Assembly (NCBI GenBank): GCA_963708165.1
Contig: OY970187.1
Location: 2,852,001 to 2,916,000, forward strand
Length of the DNA: 64,000 nucleotides
Origin: Rubricoccus sp963708165
GTDB lineage: Bacteria; Bacteroidota; Rhodothermia; Rhodothermales; Rubricoccaceae
Direction: 5' to 3'
Within the stretch, counting starts at the first letter, position 1; each line of letters begins with the position of its first letter. A program made the translations under genes and the position numbers. This document shows, one piece after another, positions 17,569 through 25,981 of the stretch. The notes under the pieces are model-generated. The model made no database searches. It saw nothing but the letters and a program-made list of their open reading frames with translations, and was not told the DNA's origin.

Positions 17569-18285
17569 TCACGCCTGGGAAGGCTCCGACGGCGTGGGCA
17601 TGGGCGTGTTCTCGGGCAGCCCGTCGCCAGAGGCCGGCGGGAAGTCCGACGGCTCGCGGATGCCGCCGTCGTCCAGAAACATGTCGAGCGCGTTGTGCGC
17701 CACCTGTCGCGTTGTGAAGCCGTCGCTGAGCGCGCCGATTACGCCGCCCACGAGCGGCACGCCGCGCAGGAGGCGCTTGCGGACCACGCTGCCCGCGGCC
17801 TTTTTCGCGCCCCACTTGACGGCGCCAGAGGCGATCGAGATGGCGGCGTTGAGGCCTTTCTCCGCGAACTTGAGGCCGATGCGGTCGAAGGTCTCCTGCT
17901 CGGCGTCGCGGACGGGGCCGCTGGCGGGATCGGGCGAGGCGCCGATGAGACACTCCAGAACGCGCGAACGGATCAGGTCGTTGTCGGGGCTTTTGCCTGC
18001 CAGAGCCGCTACGCTCGCGGCCATGTGGATTTGCAACAGCGCCACACCGCCGAGGTTGGCGGGCAGCGTGATCGGCAACGTGAGCCAGCCGCCGAGGCCG
18101 CTGGCGAAACCCGTCACGCTGGACAGCGCGATGTGGCGGCCGACGAGCTTTTCACCGCGCTCGCGCGGAGACAGGCCGGGGTCGTCGAAGCGCGCGGCAA
18201 AGGCCTCTGGCGTCCCGAGGCCGGGAAGGCCATCGATGGCGCGGGGATAGAGGCGGTCGAGGACAAACTGTCGGACGGCTTGCAT
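17569..18285 (-). CDS. EcsC-family protein
   Basis: A 238-residue protein of the EcsC family (named after the Bacillus Ecs cluster, role unclear). Diagnostic stretches are LSSVTGFASGLGGWLTLPIT, LPANLGGVALLQIHMAASVA and VPLVGGVIGALSDGFTTRQV. The hydrophobic helices are amphipathic rather than clearly membrane-spanning. It starts four bases after the PHA-granule-region gene ends, so both belong to one transcript. The proline-rich last 30 residues (PPASGDGLPENTPMPTPSEP) include iterated-word codons. Pairing with a PHA-associated gene suggests a place on storage granules or membranes. Confidence 0.78.
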   Translation of the reverse strand: MQAVRQFVLDRLYPRAIDGLPGLGTPEAFAARFDDPGLSPRERGEKLVGRHIALSSVTGFASGLGGWLTLPITLPANLGGVALLQIHMAASVAALAGKSPDNDLIRSRVLECLIGASPDPASGPVRDAEQETFDRIGLKFAEKGLNAAISIASGAVKWGAKKAAGSVVRKRLLRGVPLVGGVIGALSDGFTTRQVAHNALDMFLDDGGIREPSDFPPASGDGLPENTPMPTPSEPSQA

Positions 18286-18289
18286 AGAA

Positions 18290-18574
18290 TTAGGCGAGAG
18301 GGGAGAGGGTGCGGTCGAGATGCCGTTCGATCTCTTGCTGCAACTGGGTGCGAAACGGCCGCGCGAGAAGCCCCAGCGACGCCGTTACGCGCACATCGCG
18401 CTCACCGACAGTCAGTTCGCCCGTGATGCCCGCGCCGCGCACGCGCAGCCTGTCGCCAGACCACTCGGAGCGCACGCGGTAGTCGTCCCGTAGCTGAGCC
18501 GCGACAGCGTCGGCGGCGCGGCGGGCACCCTCACGGCCGAGGCTGTGAAAGCGGGTGAGGTCGATGTCGGGCAC
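18290..18574 (-). CDS. Polyhydroxyalkanoate granule-region family protein (PHA_gran_rgn)
   Basis: A 94-residue protein matching the small polyhydroxyalkanoic-acid system family in length and pattern. It has IDLTRFHSLGREGARRAADA, then YRVRSEWSGDRLRVRGAGIT, GELTVGERDVRVTASLGLLA and a closing EIERHLDR. The family was defined near polyester-granule genes, and its molecular role is not settled. I choose the GTG at 18574 (VPDIDLTRF). The next ATG upstream would add a leader made of heptad repeats. It is the first gene of the operon that continues through EcsC and the three paralogues. Confidence 0.75.
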   Translation of the reverse strand: MPDIDLTRFHSLGREGARRAADAVAAQLRDDYRVRSEWSGDRLRVRGAGITGELTVGERDVRVTASLGLLARPFRTQLQQEIERHLDRTLSPLA

Positions 18575-19055
18575 GAGGGGCAGAAGAGAGAGGCGTGTTG
18601 CAACGCACGGCCTCTGGCGGGGTTCGTGGATGAGGGATGAGGGATGAGGGATGAGGGATGAGGAGGGGCGCGAGCTTTTTTGTTCCGCCAGAGGCCCACC
18701 CCACCAACTGCCTCTAGCGCGCCACCTGATCTCCCGTAGGGACAGACCGCTGGCGTGTCCTCTCCCCAGAGTGCCTCTGGCGGCCACGTCTCTCGCGATC
18801 CCATCCATGGGGGTTAACCCGGTGGGTCACCCAGCGCCTGAGGCTTCTGGCGAGACTGCGAAATCCCCAGCCTGGGAGATCCCTCGTCGCTCTGCTGCCC
18901 TCTTGATGACGGTCTGGGAAGAATGCCACGGCCTCTGGCGCCAGAGGCGAGCGGGAAACAGCTTTACCCAGAACCCAGAACCCATCCCGAGCGCCAGAGG
19001 CGCGGAACGCCTCGGCCTCTGGCGGGTGCGAGACTCACACACGACCGCACACACC
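18575..19055. repeat. Gene-free 481-bp stretch with heptad repeats and a lone inverted-repeat arm
   Basis: No gene is supported between two divergent genes. It holds four perfect tandem GAGGGAT heptads (18632-18659), a CCCAGAA-type heptad run (18966-18986: ACCCAGA, ACCCAGA, ACCCATC) and six or more iterated-word copies. These include the palindrome near 18932-18949. At 18878-18909 there is one arm, GATCCCTCGTCGCTCTGC then CTCTTGATGAC. It belongs to the element family at 14169-14336 but has no partner arm nearby. The promoter of the VWA gene must lie here, though I cannot place it. Confidence 0.5.
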
Positions 19056-20163
19056 ATGAGGATCCGCTACGGCCCCTGGGACGACGAGCGCCACGGCGAC
19101 AACCGCCCGGCCTTTGACAAGCTCTACGATCTCTTCCAGCAGCTCCTGCTCCACACCGGCGGCGACGCCGACGAGGCCTTGCGCTGGCTCACCGCACTGG
19201 ATGAGAAGTACAATCTGACGGAGGAGGGCATGGGCATGGGCGACTTTATCGAGGAGCTCAAAAACCGCGGCTACATCGACCGCGACGAAGAAACGGGCGT
19301 CGTGCAGATCACGGCCAAGTCCGAGCGCGGGCTCCGCGAGCGCTCGCTAGACGAGATCTTCGACCAACTCAAGAAAGGGCGGCAAGGGCGACCACAAAAC
19401 GCCCTTCTCCGGCCGCGGCGACGAGCGCCAGCCCGAGACGCGCCCCTACGCCTTCGGCGACGACGTGTCCAACCTGGACGTGACCGGCACGCTTTCCAAC
19501 GCCTTCCGCCACGGCTCCGGCATCGGCGCAGACTTCCGCGTGCGCGAGGACGACTTCCAGGTCTTCGAGACCGATCATCATGCCAGCATGGCGACGTGCC
19601 TGATGATCGACCTCTCGCACTCGATGATTCTCTACGGCGAGGACCGCATCACGCCCGCGCGCAAGACAGCCCTCGCGCTCGCGCAACTCATCACCACGCG
19701 CTATCCCAAAGACACGCTCGATATCGTGGCCTTTGGCAACGACGCGTGGGAGGTGGAGATCAAGGACCTGCCGTACCTCAACGTCGGCCCGTTCCACACC
19801 AACACGCGCGCCGGGCTGCAGCGCGCCCGCGACATCCTGCGCCGCCGCAAGAACCGCAACAAGCAGATCTTTATGATCACCGACGGCAAGCCGAGTTGCC
19901 ACTTCGAGAAGGGCCGGATGTACCGCAACGCGTACGGCCTGGACCGCAAGATCATCAACAAAGTGCTGGACGAAGGCGCCATCTGCCGCCGCGAAGGCAT
20001 CCCGATCACCACGTTTATGATCGCCAAGGACCCCTACCTCCAGGGCTTCGTGCGCGAGCTGACCGAAGTCAACCAGGGCCGCGCCTACTACGCAGGTCTG
20101 GACGAGCTCGGCGGCTTCCTCTTCGAGGACTACGCGCGCAACCGCCGCAAAACGGTGCGGTAG
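19056..20163 (+). pseudogene. VWA-domain (CoxE-like) protein, frameshifted near 19380
   Basis: A protein of about 369 residues with an N-terminal helical domain (RIRYGPWDDERHGDNRPAFD, LLHTGGDADEALRWLTALD). A von Willebrand A domain follows, with the MIDAS start CLMIDLSHSMILYGEDRITP, then a long ALAQLITTRYPKDTLDIVAF and later MITDGKPSCHFEKG. The DxSxS and TDG elements make metal-dependent ligand binding likely. Such proteins often pair with AAA+ ATPases, but none is nearby. The first 108 codons and the rest lie in different frames. One base must change around AAGAAAGGGCGGC (about 19380) to read KKGGKGDHKTPFSG through to DDVSNLDVTG. The conserved sequence on both sides argues for an indel artefact or recent damage. 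Confidence 0.78.
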
Positions 20164-20222
20164 ACGCGCGCCTGTGATAGTGCGCCAGAGGCGTCCCTGC
20201 AACTCCAGCCTCTGGCGCCGAC

Positions 20223-20576
20223 ATGAGCGACTTCGTCACCGTTCGGACCTACACCTACTCGCACGAGGCGAGGCTCGCGCAGACCCTGTTGGACGATGCG
20301 GGCCTGGAGCCCCGCCTGTCTGACGATCAGCACGTAGACGTGAACCCGTTCATCTCGAACGCGATTGGGGGTGTCAAGCTCAAGGTGCCGAGCGAGCATG
20401 TCGAGGATGCCCGCGCGATTCTGGCAGAGATCGAGCCTGAGCCCATCCGCCCATTCCGTGCCGGGTGGACGGCGCTCTCCGCACTCTGGATGGGGCCTCT
20501 GGCGTTCGTGCTCCTGCCCGCCGTGTGGATCATCAACGGCACGACGAAGACAGGCGACGACGCGCCAGAGGACTAA
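20223..20576 (+). CDS. DUF2007-domain protein with C-terminal membrane segment
   Basis: A 117-residue protein. Residues 1-75 are a DUF2007 domain (FVTVRTYTYSHEARLAQTLL, DDAGLEPRLSDDQHVDV, GVKLKVPSEHVEDARAILAE). One hydrophobic helix follows (LSALWMGPLAFVLLPAVWII), ending in a short acidic tail with an iterated-word PED. It is a paralogue of the zinc-ribbon DUF2007 protein at 324-650, with a membrane anchor in place of the ribbon. The family may sense a small ligand, but the function is unknown. Confidence 0.75.
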   Translation: MSDFVTVRTYTYSHEARLAQTLLDDAGLEPRLSDDQHVDVNPFISNAIGGVKLKVPSEHVEDARAILAEIEPEPIRPFRAGWTALSALWMGPLAFVLLPAVWIINGTTKTGDDAPED

Positions 20577-20666
20577 GCTGTTTTCCTCTGGCGCTTCGAC
20601 GTGCGCGCCGGCTCGATTGCCGAAGTTGGCCTCTGGCGCCCGCCTCGCCAGACACGCCGATCCGCT

Positions 20667-21548
20667 ATGTACCTCGTCGCCGCTTTCTACCGCTTCGCCT
20701 CGCTGCCCGATTTCGAGGCGCTCCGCGCGCCGCTGCTCGCGCTCTGCCACGACCGCAGCGTGCGCGGCACGATCCTGCTCGCAAGCGAGGGCGTCAACGG
20801 CACGATCGCAGGTCCTGCCTCTGGCGTCCACGCCGTGCTCGCGCACCTGCGCGCAGATCCACGGCTGGCCGAGCTAGAGCACAAAGAGTCACACGCCGAG
20901 ACGCAGCCGTTTCGCAAGATGAAAGTGCGCCTCAAGAAGGAGATCGTGACGATGGGCGTGCCCGAGCTAAACCCCAACGAGACGGTCGGCGAGTACGTCG
21001 CGCCAGAGGCCTGGAACGAGTTGATCTCGGACCCCGACGTGGTGCTCATCGACGCGCGCAACGACTACGAGACGGCGATTGGCACGTTCGAGGGCGCGTT
21101 GGACCCGCACACGAAGAGCTTTCGCGAACTGCCAGGCTGGCTGGAGGAGCAGGAGGCGCTTAAAGAGAAACCGCGCGTCGCCATGTTCTGCACGGGCGGC
21201 ATCCGCTGCGAGAAGTCCACGGCGCTGCTCCGCGCCAGAGGCTTCGAGAGCGTGTACCATCTGCAGGGCGGCATCCTGAAGTACCTCGAAACCGTGCCCG
21301 AGGACGAGAGCCTCTGGCGGGGCGAGTGCTTCGTCTTCGACGAGCGCGTGAGCGTGGGTCACGGCCTCGCGCCGGGCGACTACACGCTGTGCCGCGCCTG
21401 CGGCGATCCTGTTTCGGCAGAAGACCGAGCCTCTGGCGACTATGAGCGCGGCGTCAGTTGCCCCCGCTGCCACGGCCGGTACTCGGAGGACGACCGCGAG
21501 CGGTTCCGCACGCGCCAGAGGCAGATGGACGCGGAGCAAGCGCCGTAG
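20667..21548 (+). CDS. trhO: tRNA uridine-34 hydroxylase (TrhO/UPF0176 rhodanese)
   Basis: A 293-residue enzyme that uses oxygen to hydroxylate the wobble uridine of certain tRNAs, the first step to 5-methoxyuridine. The N-terminal acylphosphatase-like domain contains CHDRSVRGTILLASEGVNGT and the basic FRKMKVRLKKEIV. The rhodanese domain contains VLIDARNDYETAIGTFEGAL and the catalytic cysteine loop FCTGGIRCEKSTALLRARGF. The C-terminus has a zinc site, CRACGDPV and CPRCHGRYSEDDRERF. The ATG at 20667 gives the family start, MYLVAAFYRF. Length and motifs agree fully with the family. Confidence 0.93.
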   Translation: MYLVAAFYRFASLPDFEALRAPLLALCHDRSVRGTILLASEGVNGTIAGPASGVHAVLAHLRADPRLAELEHKESHAETQPFRKMKVRLKKEIVTMGVPELNPNETVGEYVAPEAWNELISDPDVVLIDARNDYETAIGTFEGALDPHTKSFRELPGWLEEQEALKEKPRVAMFCTGGIRCEKSTALLRARGFESVYHLQGGILKYLETVPEDESLWRGECFVFDERVSVGHGLAPGDYTLCRACGDPVSAEDRASGDYERGVSCPRCHGRYSEDDRERFRTRQRQMDAEQAP

Positions 21549-21686
21549 CCGACGCCTCTGGCGGCCTGCCGCAAGCATATCCTGGGTGCGTGCCTTGAGG
21601 CCAGCCTCTGGCGCCAGAGGCGAAAACCGCGTGCGCGCGGACTGCCTGCCGTGGGGCTAGTCTCGGGTCTCGACTCTTGCACTGCC

Positions 21687-22656
21687 ATGTCCGTCCGTCC
21701 CAAGAAAGGTCTGGGCCAGCACTTTCTCGCTGAGCCGTCCGTCGTCCGCGCGATCGTGGACGCCGTGGACGCGCCGCCCGGCGCGCAGGTCATCGAGATC
21801 GGCCCCGGAGAGGGCGCGATGACGGGCCAGCTTCTGGCGCGCTACCCCGACCTCATCGCGCTGGAGATCGACGGCGAGGCCATCGCGCACCTGCGCCAGA
21901 GGCTTCCGCAGTTGGACCTCCGCGAGGGCGACGTGCTGGATGTGGACTGGGGGGCGCTGGCGCGCCTGGGACTAGGGACTAGGGACCGGGGGCTGGGGGC
22001 CTCTGGCGAGCGTGGAGAAGCAGCCTCTGGCGACAACGCCCCTCACCGCGCGCGGATACGCGCGCACGTCCTTCCCCTAGACGCAGAGGGGACCTCGCCT
22101 GAGAGTTCAGAGCTTGCTTCTGGCGCCAGAGGCGAGACCCTCTGCCAATCCCCAGTCCCTCATTCCCAGTCCCCACCTCCACATCGTCGGCAACCTGCCG
22201 TACTACATCACCTCGCCGATTCTGTTTGCGCTGTTGGATGCGCGGCAGCACGTCGCGCGGGCGGTGGTGATGGTGCAGAAAGAAGTCGCCGACCGCATCG
22301 TGGCGCCCGAGGGCAGCAAGACCTACGGCACGCTCTCGGTGTACTTCTCGCTGCTGGCGCGCGCCGAACTCCTTTTCGACGTGCCCCCCCAGGCCTTCCG
22401 CCCGCCGCCCAAGGTCAACAGCGCCGTCCTCGCGATTGACTTCACGCATCCGACCGCACCAGGGCTAGATTTGGCCGCGCTGCGCCGCGTCGTCCGCGCG
22501 GCCTTTGGGCAGCGCCGCAAGATGCTGAGGAACAGCCTCAAGCCTCTGGCGCAGGAAAGTGGCCGCGAGATCCCCGAGTGGGCCGCCAGGCTGCGCCCGG
22601 AGCAGGTCTCGCCCGCCGATTTCGTCCGCCTCACCCACGCCTTTTTTACGCCGTGA
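21687..22656 (+). pseudogene. rsmA: 16S rRNA dimethyladenosine transferase, interrupted by a ~200-bp repeat insert
   Basis: RsmA (KsgA) dimethylates two adjacent adenines near the 3' end of 16S rRNA during small-subunit maturation. The first part shows KKGLGQHFLAEPSVVRAIVD, motif I VIEIGPGEGAMTGQLL and LIALEIDGEAIAHL. The second part shows motif IV LHIVGNLPYYITSPILFALL and the C-terminal RQHVARAVVMVQKEVADRI. Between DWGALA (about 21962) and LHIVGN (about 22180) normal proteins need under ten residues. Here there are about 215 bases of heptad repeats and iterated words, and the two parts lie in different frames. The end overlaps the mgtE GTG as GTGA. Either the gene is disrupted or a tolerated linker carries an indel. 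Confidence 0.85.
21965..22178. repeat. Repeat block inserted inside rsmA
   Basis: The block begins with heptads GGGACTA, GGGACTA, GGGACCG and GGGGCTG (21968-21995). It ends with the opposite-strand heptads TCCCCAG, TCCCTCA, TTCCCAG and TCCCCAC (22149-22176). Four or five iterated-word copies lie between. The ends are therefore inverted relative to each other, which gives the block the outline of a small element. It falls exactly where the conserved methyltransferase fold has a short turn. Confidence 0.65.
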
Positions 22657-24095
22657 CCGAGTCTCCCTTTGCTCCGCCAGAGGCGCAACCCGCCGGGGCG
22701 CAACCCGCCGGGGCGCAACCCGCCGGGGCCTCTGGCGCCCTCGTAGAAGTGGACGACGAACTGGTCCGCAACGTCGAGGCGCTCGTCGAGGACGGGCAGC
22801 GCGGAATGGTGCTCAACCTCGTCGCCGACCTGCGCCCGGCCGACCTGGCGCAGATCGTCTCGCACCTGCCTCTGGCGAACGCGCGGACGCTGTTCGACTG
22901 GATCCCGAGCGAGCAGACCGCAGACGTGCTGCCCGAGTTGGAAAGCGCGCTCCGCGGCGACCTGCTGGACGACCTCACGTCGCCCGAGATCGTCGCGCTG
23001 CTGGACCAGCTGGAGACCGACGACCAGGCCGACGTGCTGGGCGACTTGGCCGAGACGGATGCCGCGATGGCGGACTCCGTGCTGCCGCAGCTCGAGGACT
23101 CGGCGGACGTGCGCCAGCTGCTCACGTACGACGACGAGACCGCGGGCGGACTCATGTCGACCGAGTACGTAGCCGTACTCGAAACCGCGACCGTCGCCGA
23201 GGCGACCGAGGAAGTGCGACGCCTGGCTGAAGTTCTGGACGAGGTCTACGTCGTCTACACCGTCGACGCCAGAGGCCTGTTTACGGGATTCGTGACGCTC
23301 AAGCGCCTGCTTCTCGCGCCCTCGCGGCAGCCTCTGGCGGCCATCACCGAGACCGACGTGGTGAGCGTAGAAGCGCACGTGGACCAAGAGGAAGTCGCGC
23401 GCATCATGGAGCGCTACGACCTCATCGCGCTGCCGGTCGTCAGCGCCAGAGGCCACCTGCTGGGGCGCATCACCATCGACGACGTGGTGGACGTGATTCG
23501 CGAGGAGGCTGAGGAAGACCTTCAGCGCGCAGTTGGCATTACGGGCGAGGAAGAAGTGTCGTCCAGCGTGTTCGACATTTCCAAGGGGCGCCTGATCTGG
23601 CTCTTGCTCGGGCTGGGCGGCGCGTACGTCTCGGGCCTGGTCATCGTGGGCTTCGAGGACGCGCTGCAGATGGCGCCTGTCCTCGCGCTGTTCATCCCCA
23701 TCGTGATGGCGATGGCGGGCAACGCGGGGATTCAGAGCAGCGCTATCGCCGTGCAGGGCCTGGCCTCTGGCGACATCTGGCAGTCCGATCTGGTGCGCCG
23801 CATCGGCAAGGAACTGGCGGTGGCGCTCATCAACGGCGTGGTGCTCGCCCTCGCGCTGGCGCTCATCGTCATCCTGAGCGGCTTTGGGGACAACACGCAG
23901 CGTCTGGCGCTGACGTCCGGCCTGGCGCTGCTGGTCGTGATCGTGCTCTCCACGCTCGTCGGCGCGACGGTGCCGCTGGCGCTGGACCGCGTCGGCATCG
24001 ACCCCGCGCTGGCGATGGGGCCGTTTATCACCGTCTCGAACGACATTCTGGGGCTCACGATCTTCTTCGCCGTCGCGACGGTGCTGTATCTCTAG
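22653..24095 (+). CDS. mgtE: MgtE-type magnesium transporter
   Basis: A 480-residue magnesium channel/transporter. The order is an N-terminal helical domain (LRPADLAQIVSHLPLANART), a CBS pair (ETAGGLMSTEYVAV; ITETDVVSVEAHVDQEEVA; GHLLGRITIDDVVDVI) that senses cytoplasmic Mg2+, a linker helix and five transmembrane helices with PIVMAMAGNAGIQSSAIAVQ. The GTG at 22653 overlaps the rsmA stop as GTGA. The first 30 residues contain three QPAGA repeats from a 15-bp tandem repeat and are not part of the conserved fold. With corA at 10657 the window encodes two unrelated Mg2+ uptake systems. Confidence 0.92.
   Translation: MTESPFAPPEAQPAGAQPAGAQPAGASGALVEVDDELVRNVEALVEDGQRGMVLNLVADLRPADLAQIVSHLPLANARTLFDWIPSEQTADVLPELESALRGDLLDDLTSPEIVALLDQLETDDQADVLGDLAETDAAMADSVLPQLEDSADVRQLLTYDDETAGGLMSTEYVAVLETATVAEATEEVRRLAEVLDEVYVVYTVDARGLFTGFVTLKRLLLAPSRQPLAAITETDVVSVEAHVDQEEVARIMERYDLIALPVVSARGHLLGRITIDDVVDVIREEAEEDLQRAVGITGEEEVSSSVFDISKGRLIWLLLGLGGAYVSGLVIVGFEDALQMAPVLALFIPIVMAMAGNAGIQSSAIAVQGLASGDIWQSDLVRRIGKELAVALINGVVLALALALIVILSGFGDNTQRLALTSGLALLVVIVLSTLVGATVPLALDRVGIDPALAMGPFITVSNDILGLTIFFAVATVLYL
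22683..22727 (+). repeat. 15-bp direct repeat, three copies, in the mgtE start region
   Basis: The unit GCGCAACCCGCCGGG occurs three times without change at 22683, 22698 and 22713. It encodes (QPAGA)3 in MgtE. The unit begins like GCGCAACCCGCCAGAGGC, seen at 51048, so it may have grown from a mutated iterated word. Loss or gain of a copy would keep the reading frame. Confidence 0.85.
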
Positions 24096-24572
24096 AGGCG
24101 GCGCGGGCCTGGAAAGCGGATCGCGCCAGAGGCCTCTGGCGCACTGTGCACCACCGGCGGCGACCTCATGCTCGCGCGCCGCAGCGCCGTGCTCACGGCC
24201 CAGGGCCGCGCGCCAGAGGCCGACGCCGCCATCCGCGACGCGATCCGCCTCTGGCGAGGCTCGGTCGCCACCGCCACGCCGCAGGTGCCACGCTGGCTGC
24301 TCCGCCAGAGCCAAACCGTCGCCGCGCAGGGCCGCACCGCCGAGGCCGACTGCCTCGGCGCCGAAGCCCGCGCGCTGTGCGATGGCCTCGGCACGGTCCC
24401 CCAGCAAACCGCCTGCATCGCCGATGCCGACGCTGCGCTCCGCTCCTGAGCAGAACGGGCCTCTGGCGCCAGAGGCTAGATGCGCCAGAGGCTAGATGCG
24501 CCAGAGGCGTGCGCGCGCTCTAGAAGACGAGCTCGCGCGTGGCGATCTTCCGCGTCCCCTCCCCGCACATCC
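24096..24572. other. 477-bp stretch without a convincing gene
   Basis: This lies between mgtE and the Ntn-hydrolase gene. It contains one weak open frame (24168-24449, listed separately) and at least six iterated-word copies, tandem near 24479-24510 (CGCCAGAGGCTAGATG twice). I see no terminator with a T tract and no clear promoter. Confidence 0.4.
24168..24449 (+). CDS. Possible TPR-like small protein or gene remnant
   Basis: A 93-residue open frame with helical, alanine-rich sequence. RRSAVLTAQGRAPEADAAIR and RQSQTVAAQGRTAEADCLGA look like two tetratricopeptide-like repeats, with repeated AQGR.PEAD and AQGR.AEAD. It has no signal peptide and may be a fragment of a larger TPR protein. The G+C-rich background makes spurious frames common, so I give it low weight. 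Its only support is the internal repeat and a reasonable codon pattern. Confidence 0.3.
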   Translation: MLARRSAVLTAQGRAPEADAAIRDAIRLWRGSVATATPQVPRWLLRQSQTVAAQGRTAEADCLGAEARALCDGLGTVPQQTACIADADAALRS

Positions 24573-25175
24573 ATGTCCACGCTCACTGCCGTCCGCAAAG
24601 ACGGAGTCGTCGCCATCGCCTCCGAGGCGCTCACCACGTTCGAGGACACGCGCCTGCCGCCGGAGAACGACGTGGCCCCCGAGAAAATCTTCGCCGTCCA
24701 AACCGTGCAGGGGACGGCGCACGTCGGCGTGGTGGGCTACACGGCGCACTTTCTCGTGCTCCAGCAAGCGCTCCGGGACTTCTCCGCGAGCGACGCCGGG
24801 TTGGACCTGTCCTCGCGAGAGGCCGTCTTCGAGACCTTCCGGCAGCTCCATCCCGTGCTGAAGGACGTGTACTACCTCCTCCCCGAGTCGGGGCAGGAGG
24901 GCGACCCGTACGAGTCCAGCCAGGTCAGCGTGCTCATCGCGAGCCCCGGCGGCATCTTCGGCGTGTACGACATGCGCGAGGTGCACGGCTACAAGCGCTA
25001 CTGGGCGATGGGCTCCGGCTACCCCTACGCGCTCGGCGCGATGTGGGCGCGCTACGACGACCTCGCGGCCGAGCCTCTGGCGACCGTCGGCGTCCAGGCG
25101 GGCGTCGCCTTCGACCGCTCCAGCGGCGGCCCGGCGCAGGTGTTCTCGGTGCCTCTGGCGGAGCAGGGCGAGTAG
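24573..25175 (+). CDS. Proteasome-like Ntn-hydrolase family protein
   Basis: A 200-residue cytoplasmic protein with the pattern of bacterial Ntn-hydrolases related to HslV and proteasome beta subunits. It starts STLTAVRKDGVVAIASEALT, where Thr or Ser near the N-terminus would be the nucleophile. VSVLIASPGGIFGVYDMREV and the hallmark GSGYPYALGAMWARYDDLA follow, then FDRSSGGPAQVFSV. Whether it is an active peptidase cannot be judged, because most such orphan proteins are uncharacterised. The ATG at 24573 is the only start that puts the threonines at the N-terminus. Confidence 0.65.
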   Translation: MSTLTAVRKDGVVAIASEALTTFEDTRLPPENDVAPEKIFAVQTVQGTAHVGVVGYTAHFLVLQQALRDFSASDAGLDLSSREAVFETFRQLHPVLKDVYYLLPESGQEGDPYESSQVSVLIASPGGIFGVYDMREVHGYKRYWAMGSGYPYALGAMWARYDDLAAEPLATVGVQAGVAFDRSSGGPAQVFSVPLAEQGE

Positions 25176-25315
25176 CCGGGGGGCTCTGGCGCCAGGGGCT
25201 AACGCGCAGAAACCGGACCCGGCGCGTAACCCTCGCGCGCGTGTGCGCGTACGCGAGAGCTCACCACCACGGCGCGCTGTCGTACCATCGCAGGCGTCCC
25301 CTTCCCGCACTGGCC

Positions 25316-25903
25316 ATGACGACGATCTACTGGTTTTGCCTTGGCGGCGGCCTCGTGTTCTCTCTGCTTCTGGTGCTGCTCGATGGCGTCCTCGACGGCG
25401 CGCTCGACGCGCTCGACGGCGCCCTGGATGCCATCGACATCGGCGGCGGGCTGGACCCGCTCTCGTTCGTGGCGGGACTTACCGTCTTCGGCGGCGCTGG
25501 CCTCGTGCTAAGCGAGTACGTGGGCATGAGCACCGCGCCAGAGGTCGTCATCGCAGCGGCCATCGGACTGTTCTCCGCGCTCGCGCTCCACTTCGTCTAC
25601 GTCAAGCCGATGAAGAAGAGCGAGAACAGCACCGCCTTTTCCCAGGCCGAGTACGTCGGCAAGATGGGCGAGGTGGGCACGAGCGTTCCCGCCAGCGGCT
25701 TCGGCGAGGTGCAGGTGCGTATGGGCGCCAGCACCACCTTCCAGACCGCCGCCAGCTTCGACGGCACGCCCATTCCGCGCGATACGCCCGTCGTCGTCGT
25801 CGAAGTCGCCAAGGACGGCATCTTGCTCGTCTCTGCGCTCTCTGCCGAGGAGCACTCGCCTCTGGCGGAGGCGCCTCGCGCGCGGCTGCAGACCGGCGTT
25901 TGA
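25316..25903 (+). CDS. NfeD-like membrane protein, flotillin partner
   Basis: A 195-residue protein with three hydrophobic helices (WFCLGGGLVFSLLLVLLDGV; SFVAGLTVFGGAGLVLSEYV; APEVVIAAAIGLFSALALHF). A C-terminal OB-like beta domain follows (YVGKMGEVGTSVPASGFGEV, TPVVVVEVAKDGILLV). This is the short NfeD type encoded next to flotillin genes, which helps organise membrane microdomains. The flotillin gene begins 78 bases downstream. A repeated LDGxLDxALDAxDGALDAID segment after the first helix is unusual and acidic. Confidence 0.82.
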   Translation: MTTIYWFCLGGGLVFSLLLVLLDGVLDGALDALDGALDAIDIGGGLDPLSFVAGLTVFGGAGLVLSEYVGMSTAPEVVIAAAIGLFSALALHFVYVKPMKKSENSTAFSQAEYVGKMGEVGTSVPASGFGEVQVRMGASTTFQTAASFDGTPIPRDTPVVVVEVAKDGILLVSALSAEEHSPLAEAPRARLQTGV

Positions 25904-25981
25904 TTCCCGGCCTCCGGGTGCAGAACCTTGCGCCAGAGGCTCGATCTCTGTTTCCCTGTTCATCCTCTTTCCCTCCTTCTC

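Noticed and set aside
22323..24407. A 694-codon minus-strand frame opposite rsmA and mgtE
   Set aside because: Low-complexity H/Q/R/D composition typical of the antisense of a G+C-rich gene; mgtE on the other strand has full family motifs.
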